From Trichomonas vaginalis G3 (taxonomy: Eukaryota > Parabasalia > Trichomonadida > Trichomonadidae): a DNA stretch of 64,000 bases. The stretch lies in assembly GCF_026262505.1 (NCBI RefSeq), contig NC_067206.1, forward strand, positions 6,972,879-7,036,878. The letters run 5' to 3'. Made by a program: the position numbers and the translations under genes. Shown piece after piece: positions 57,881-64,000 of this stretch. Within the stretch, counting starts at the first letter, position 1. Each line of letters opens with the position of its first letter. The notes beneath the pieces were generated by a model that was not told the origin of the DNA, made no database searches, and saw nothing but the letters and a program-made list of their open reading frames with translations.

Positions 57881-59212
57881 TTATCCTTCAATATGTATTG
57901 GTTTGAAATTGGGAATATAATCAATAAATGAGATGAATTCTTTCGGTTCTGGAAAGTTTCCATTAATAGATGCATAGACTCCTACTTCAATAGCTTGTAA
58001 TGCAAGATCAACATCAATTGTAATGTCATTAAAATGATATTGGTAATGAAAGAAATAAACCACTTTAACATGAACTGATAATATTGAACATACGACTGAG
58101 AAATCAAACATTTCATTACTTGCAATAATTACAACAGAATTAGGATTCATAAAAATTGTTTTAACTGCATTGCTTCCTGTTGGTAATAAAACGCATTTAA
58201 TTGAAGGATAAAATTTTGCATATGATTCGATTGTTCCTAATTTATCTTCAATTTCTTCGAATTCTACATCTTTTATATTGTTTTTGATGGCCGCCATAAG
58301 TGCATTGATATTAGTAATATGTCTAGGAGAATTTAAATCTCTATTCATAACTGCATATTTTGTTGGTTTAATATTTAATACTTTAAAGTAAATTCTTAGC
58401 ATATCAACTAATTTTTGTAATGGAACACCAAAATGCATAAGATATGATCTTCCTTCAACAGCTACGGCAAGTTTGTTAGCGTGTACCCATGTGTTGTTTG
58501 AAATATAAATGTATTTCCTTACACCAACAACTTTAAGAACATCTTCTCCAAATTTTCTTGTTTGTTCTGATAAAATTACTACACAGTCTTCTAAAAAATC
58601 TTCAGGAATCAATGTCAAAGGAGCAAGACAATCATCAATGAAATGCCCAAATTTATGAATCCATACATGGCCAAAAACGCATGCTTTATCGCATTCAAAT
58701 ACTACTGGGCCTTCATGATATTCACGTACACAACTTAGCCCTGAATCATATGGAGGTCTGATTACATAATTATTTATTACAAATTCACCGAATTGATTTG
58801 CATAAGCATCTTTGTATATTGCTATTTTTCCTTTGAAATCGGTTACAATATCTATTGTCCGTTTTGTTTTGAATATTGGTACTAAGCTCATATTTGCATA
58901 GTACTTTTTATAACGTAAATATTGAGAGTTTTTCAAAAAACCATAAAAATTACCAATTGGAGGAGTCTCGTAAGTTAAATGCAGAGGAATTAATTGATCT
59001 AAATATTCTGGGAATAATCCTTCTTTTACACCTTGAATTTTGAGTATTTTATTAGAATCAGGATTAACATTTTTAAATTTGTCAAGACATTCAATGAAAA
59101 GTTGTTTTGCCTTTATCGTTAACGTGATAATTGGATCATATGGTCGTAAAATGCTAAAAGAATAAAAAACCACTATAAATGAAATGAATAAAACTCTTCT
59201 CTTGTATCTCAT
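57881..59212 (-). CDS. GT61-like glycosyltransferase A, intact copy
   Basis: The protein has 443 residues. The start MRYKRRVLFISFIVVFYSFS is a type II signal anchor (basic residues, then a hydrophobic segment), usual for Golgi glycosyltransferases. The core is CDKACVFGHVWIHKFGHFID, DFLEDCVVILSEQTRKFGED, SYLMHFGVPLQKLVDMLRIY and LPTGSNAVKTIFMNPNSVVI. The start is supported by the initiator-like TCACT about 10 bases upstream (GTCACTTTTTATATG). It is roughly 60-65% similar to GT61-B and has an identical C-terminal catalytic part to the left copy at 17550-18880, which has lost the frame at its start. Confidence 0.85.
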   Translation of the reverse strand: MRYKRRVLFISFIVVFYSFSILRPYDPIITLTIKAKQLFIECLDKFKNVNPDSNKILKIQGVKEGLFPEYLDQLIPLHLTYETPPIGNFYGFLKNSQYLRYKKYYANMSLVPIFKTKRTIDIVTDFKGKIAIYKDAYANQFGEFVINNYVIRPPYDSGLSCVREYHEGPVVFECDKACVFGHVWIHKFGHFIDDCLAPLTLIPEDFLEDCVVILSEQTRKFGEDVLKVVGVRKYIYISNNTWVHANKLAVAVEGRSYLMHFGVPLQKLVDMLRIYFKVLNIKPTKYAVMNRDLNSPRHITNINALMAAIKNNIKDVEFEEIEDKLGTIESYAKFYPSIKCVLLPTGSNAVKTIFMNPNSVVIIASNEMFDFSVVCSILSVHVKVVYFFHYQYHFNDITIDVDLALQAIEVGVYASINGNFPEPKEFISFIDYIPNFKPIHIEG

Positions 59213-59602
59213 ATAAAAAGTGACAAATCAAAATTTGAATTATTGCAGGCGTGAACTGATCCATAATTTTCCTCCCATTCAATGTAATTATTGAAGCGCA
59301 ATACATACACAGTCTGGCTACTATATCCTAATAGTTATGTAGCACAGGTATTGCACTTCTGGCTGGTGGAACTCTCATGGAAGATTGTATGAGATCTAAT
59401 TTAACTTTAAAGAAGAAAATTTAAGATTGTATCAACAAAGCGTAAGAGCACCTTTAAAAATCACTAATGATAATATTTTAGTCTTGAATTTTTGATTTTG
59501 ATTTCAAGACTAATTTATTTTGATAAGGAATATTGTGATAATACAGATAAGTTATTTTTTAGGATTTATTATTTTCAATGAGGAAGTAGTCAAAAATATG
59601 AT

Positions 59603-62184
59603 TTATTGTGCACCTGATTGCAAAAGAAGATTAATAATCTTTTTATAATTTTGATTTTCATTTTCCTTTTCCCTTGCAATATCAAGTGCAGTTTTTCCCA
59701 CTTTGTTTTTATCATTAACATTTACATGAATGGATATTAAATATTCAATAACTTCAAAATGTCCATTAATTGCAGCTAAATGAAGTGAAGAACTATCATA
59801 ATTATTTTTGTCGTTTGGATCTACTCCGATTGAAATAAGATACTTAACAACTTCAAGATGACCGTTTTGTGATGCAATAAGTATTGGTGAAGTTCCATTA
59901 TTATTTTTATCATTTGGATTGACTCCGATTGAAATAAGATACTTAACAACTTCAAGATGACCTTTTTGTGATGCAATAAGTATTGGTGAAAATCCTTTAT
60001 TGGTTTTATCATTTGGATTGACTCCAATTGAAATAAGATATTTAACAACTTCAAGATGACCTTCTTGTGATGCAATAATTATTGATGAAAATCCATTATT
60101 ATTTTTGTCGTTTGGATTGACTCCAATTGAAATGAGATATTTAACAACTTCAAGATGACCAAATCCAGATGCTCTAAATAAGCAATTATTGCCAATACAA
60201 TTAACAGCTTCTTTATCACAGCCTCCTTCAATGAGATGTTTTACTACCCAGATTTGCCTTACTTTTACCACCTCTCTAAAGCTGGGGACACCGCCTATCG
60301 TTTGGAGTAGCTATTAAATAGAACCACCAAGGGTATTTTTCGAACTGCCGGTGTAGTGGAAACATCCGACATAATGATTCATTATGCCAAGGTTTGATTT
60401 TCATTTAGCTAATTTTTTTCTTTTTTGGATCATGAATTTTTTTTGGGTCACTATAAGATTTGTTTCATGTTCTAAATCTGCTGCATATGTAATCTATTTT
60501 TATTTACCTATTTTTTAAAAATCTATTGGATTGCCAAATTTGAATATATTTAAAATCATAAAAATCCAAAAAAACTATAAATATATGTTTTATGCATAGT
60601 GCCGATACTCAAATATCAGATTACTTAGATCCATAAATAATATCCGAATTTTTTTTCTTAAAATTAAACTTCAAAACTTCTTGCAATCTTATTCTTAATC
60701 AATTGTAAATTTTTAAAACCATTTTTTAAAATAATTTTGCGTAAATTTTATTCTCATGTTGTTTTAATCGAAAATTGATACATTTTCAAAAAAATAATAT
60801 TGACTTATGAAATTCATTTTTAAGGTGAAATAGTATTGTTTTTATTAAAGTATATGAATAATATATAAAAAATTAATGAATAATATAAGCAGATTTTTAG
60901 TTTACAAAACAAATATGAGCAATGCAATTTCAAACTTTTGCTGGCAATTTCGATATTGCTCAAGTTTGTAGTATTTGTGATACCTATAACATCGGCTTAA
61001 TCAAAATTCGATTTTTCTTATGAGTTATTGAGAAAATTTGATTGCAATGAGAAGGATTTCGACGTTTTTGATAAACTAAGAGCTGAGCTTTAGGGGTTCA
61101 GTTCATTTATGGCTGTAGTTTGATGCGTAGATCTCTTTTTTATTGTAAATTCTTTCAGCATGGAGATCGAGAATGAATCTTTTGAGAACTTTATGAGTTT
61201 TTACACCCGTAAAGAGGTCCTTCGAGGAAAGATAGTCCAGACTACATGAAGATGTGGGTTAACCAAAAAAATCCGATGGTTTCCCCATATTCATGTAGAT
61301 CTTCGAAAAAATGAGCACCAAAAAAGCCAAAAAAATAGGCTTTTTATTGGATTTGTACACTAGATCAATAATCTATTTAGGATCTGACACTCTTTTTAGC
61401 CAGAGATATGAGGTCCTTTCTAGGAAAACGATCTATTCATCCATAAAAAATGAATTATCGTTTTCCCCAGAAATTACATGGGGAGTGGTAAAAGTAAGGA
61501 AAATCTGGGTAATTGAAGATCTCCTTTCCTACATGCATAAAGAAGTGATGTACTTTTATTGGAATCTTTCTTTTCACTTAATCCAACTGCACATGAAATA
61601 GACATAGAAATTGTATCACCTTGAGTTGAGAGTCCTTTGAGGAATTTGTATACTGATTCAAAGTCATCAGTGTTTAATAATTTAGTAATTTCTGTAAATT
61701 TATTAATAGATCGATTTAATTGAATGTTTTCTTTATTTTTAGATGATATTTCATTTTTGTATTGATGATTTTCATCTTCGATCTTTTGTAAATTTGTTTC
61801 GAGTTTTTCAATTTTGGTTTGTAATTTTGTGACTTCATTTGAATATGAAACATGCTCTGATCTGAATTTATTCAAGTACTCTATTAATCCGTGAGCAGAT
61901 TCAAGTTTGAAACATCTTTGGTAGCTCTCAAGAATTTGAATTGCTTCGTCAAATGAACCAATGCAAACATTGCACTTTCGAACACAATTAAATAGTTTGT
62001 ATGAGTTGTATTTCAATTTTCCTTGAGTAAGAAGGGTAATGAAGTTCTGAGAATTAATAGAAGTTTTCGCTAGTGTTTCAGAGATGATATCTTCTTCAAA
62101 AATATCAAAAAAGATGCCATCATCGATATATGTGTGAATGTTATTAGCGATGTAATCTGTATCAACACTTATTCCATGACTCAT
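59603..62184 (-). pseudogene. Ankyrin-repeat gene split by a mariner-like element
   Basis: The 5' part (62184 down to 61512) encodes the N-terminal domain usual for trichomonad ankyrin proteins: MSHGISVDTDYIANNIHTYI, a Cys-containing region (CVRKCNVCIGSFDEAIQILE), a coiled coil (VTKLQTKIEKLETNLQKIED) and the junction YACRKGDLQL. The 3' part (60246 down to 59603) continues VKHLIEGGCDKEAVNCIGNN with about six ankyrin units and ends LLLQSGAQ. Removing the element and one TA restores GDLQLVKHLIEGG, the family's normal transition. The start at 62184 is chosen over a longer frame because MSHGIS begins right after a poly-A tract and fits the family. It has one more ankyrin unit than the left copy. 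Probably non-functional unless the halves are used separately. Confidence 0.85.
60247..61509. mobile_element. Tc1/mariner-like element, non-autonomous or decayed, 1.26 kb
   Basis: Inverted ends of about 25 bp start CCCAGATTTGCCTTACTTTT on the left and, inverted, CCCAGATTTTCCTTACTTTT on the right (one difference), each flanked by TA (60245-60246 and 61510-61511). Insertion is proved by the broken ankyrin gene. The length is close to that of the known T. vaginalis mariner (about 1.3 kb), but no transposase motif is readable in any frame. It is either a diverged relic or a non-autonomous relative. Confidence 0.75.
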
Positions 62185-64000
62185 CGTTTTTTTTTTTTTT
62201 TTTTGATATTTTTCATTACAGAAGTTGCCAAATTTTGGCCCAAAAATATTTAACTTCAAAATTCATTAATGAATTTATAAAGCAACCAAAGGCCGGGAAA
62301 CGTCTCAATTTTTTAAAAATGGCTGGAAAAAAAGATATTATAAAGCAGAACATATGTAGAATATATCCTTTAAAAATAAAAGAAAAACTAACGTCCGTTC
62401 TTGCAAAATACCAAGAAGAAGTTAGACCGTTCAAAAATTGTATAGTTTATTTTTCACCCTTTTCTTTTTTTCCTATGGGTACTAATCGCTTTTCTCCTGC
62501 TCTCTATGCCTGAAATGTAAGTAACTACCTGAAGAGTTGTATTCTTCTCTTCATTAGGTAGCTATTATACGTAACAATGTTGCCTCTATTCTTAATTATT
62601 CTCCCGCATTATTCAATTTAAAACTTACTTCGTTAATTTAAATTATATTGCTATGGTGTTAGTAGATCATGCTGGCACTAAGATTACCGATGTCAAAATA
62701 CAGCATTAAAAAACGAAATTTGATTTTTCAAAATTGAAACGACAGATTCCCTGGTAATTTTGCATATTTACACATCATCGAATGCAGATACAAATATCTT
62801 GATTACAGAAACAGACACTAAAATATGGGGAAATTATTGCTATAAGAAATAAAAAATTCCAAAATTTGCAGAATCAGTATTGCTAACTTAATACACTTCA
62901 AAATATAAATATAAAACTTCTACTAGCTTTTGCGCAAAAGAAAATATAAATTATTAAATCTGCACTTCAGCGTTGTTTGCAGCTCTCTACATAAGTGTTC
63001 GTATAATTACGATGATGTAGTAGTTTATCTATGTACTAATGTATTATTTTCGATTAAAATAAAGCTTTATTTACTAATTATACAAAATACTAAAATGCAA
63101 TATATTATGAAATCTTCTATAGTTAGCACAATATATTATTAAGTAAATTTGTATGTTTTTTGATATTTGATATCTAATTTCGAAAATATCTGTGTCAATT
63201 GGCTTTAAAAAGGTCAAAAACTCACTAATAAACTATTTTAACGATTTTTGTTCTTCCAAGTTTTTTTTGAAATCTATTTTTTGACTCTAAAAACTTAATT
63301 TTTGATTCTGAGTTACTTTTTTTCGAATTTTTTTTGGAATTGTCAGTGAAGAACTAGAACAAGACAGTAGGTGCTTATGACATGAAAACGATTTTATATA
63401 TGAAAAAAGAGAAATTGATAAAAATAAATGGTTTATTGAAAAAAATAATTTGGATATATCATCCAAATATCTGTAAAATTGAAAGAAACGATTCAAAACT
63501 GGAAACACATTAGGTGTGTTTTCATATAAATCATTATTTAGTATACTTTCGTAATCACGGTTATTGACTTTTAATTTGTGCAAAATATTTATGCATATTA
63601 TCAGCTTTCATTGTAAGCTTGATAACTGCATATGTAAAATAAGCAGGAAAATAATAAACGGAAAAATTTATTATAAATTTTCAAAATTGGACGTTAGGTT
63701 TTCGTATTCGTTAAAATGACATTATCTCTATAACTAGCGTAGTCGTTGCTCTGCTTTACAATAGTTGCATGTATTTCCTTCAGGTCGAATCGAAAAATCA
63801 AAAAATAAATTTGATTAAAACACCTACGATATGAAATTATTTAGCGTGTATATATGACTGTTAAAATTATTGGCTCTAACTCCGACTTTTGTTACATTCC
63901 TAAATATGATGACCTTTTTTTCTCCAAAAACTAACATGTAATAGCCTAGAATGCTCTGTCCGAAGTATACTTTTTATCCCCTCACAGTACAATACAAAAC
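62185..64000. other. AT-rich interval without recognised gene
   Basis: It begins with a run of about 18 T (62187-62204) just upstream of the ankyrin start. Short frames (for example 62235-62513 plus, 63287-63583 minus) lack motifs, family resemblance and start context. Nothing else is supported. Confidence 0.5.

Noticed and set aside
60247-61601. Frame 61311-61601 as a mariner transposase piece
   Set aside because: No D,D(34)D-type motif or helix-turn-helix is recognisable, and it runs across the element end into the host gene antisense.
62235-62513. 92-residue plus-strand frame upstream of the ankyrin gene
   Set aside because: It overlaps the upstream region of the ankyrin gene, has no motif and no convincing start context.

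Overview
The window looks like nuclear DNA of a trichomonad, most likely Trichomonas vaginalis. The reasons are the AT-rich, intron-poor sequence, the large ankyrin-repeat and GT61-like gene families, a TCAYW-type initiator close to the start codon of one GT61-like gene, and the unusual load of Maverick/Polinton elements together with Kolobok-, Mutator- and mariner-type DNA transposons. The species is inferred. No rRNA, tRNA or CRISPR array was seen.

Layout. (1) 1-16748: a Maverick/Polinton (Mav-A) whose left end lies outside the window. It carries a phage-like fibre gene, an integrase, KilA-N genes, a protein-primed family B DNA polymerase and capsid genes. It has inserted into an ankyrin-repeat gene, whose 3' part follows at 16749-17159. 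(2) 17550-25377: host sequence and transposon debris. There is a GT61-like gene, a 1.6-kb non-autonomous inverted-repeat element packed with hairpins (19968-21564), a Mutator-like remnant with a 120-bp tandem repeat, and an open reading frame joining half a GT61 gene to a Mutator transposase (22603-24879). (3) 25378-53564: a Kolobok-type transposon with TTAA target duplication and an open transposase. Its right inverted repeat is split by a second, 25.2-kb Maverick (Mav-B, 28342-53524). Mav-B carries an adenine methyltransferase, fibre, integrase, penton-like, ATPase, SF3-helicase and capsid regions, and a strongly decayed centre. (4) 53565-55011: a pair of multi-hairpin foldback repeats and a lone Maverick terminus. 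(5) 55107-62184: a second copy of the host locus, with an intact GT61-B gene, an intact GT61-A gene and an ankyrin gene split by a mariner-like element with TA target duplication. (6) 62185-64000: no gene recognised.

The host locus [ankyrin - GT61-A - GT61-B] is therefore present twice. The ankyrin/GT61-A part is inverted between copies, and GT61-B keeps the same orientation. Each copy serves as an empty-site control for insertions in the other, which dates several insertions as younger than the duplication.

The two Mavericks share a gene repertoire but differ in replication genes: PolB is seen in Mav-A, and an SF3 helicase without visible PolB in Mav-B. They share a nearly identical fibre tip on diverged fibre bodies, a TTTTTAT-type motif just upstream of many start codons, and a family of palindromic intergenic repeats whose two arms have changed together. 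Both are treated as fossils: Mav-A has roughly ten to fifteen breaks in view, Mav-B dozens, mostly between 37 and 49 kb.
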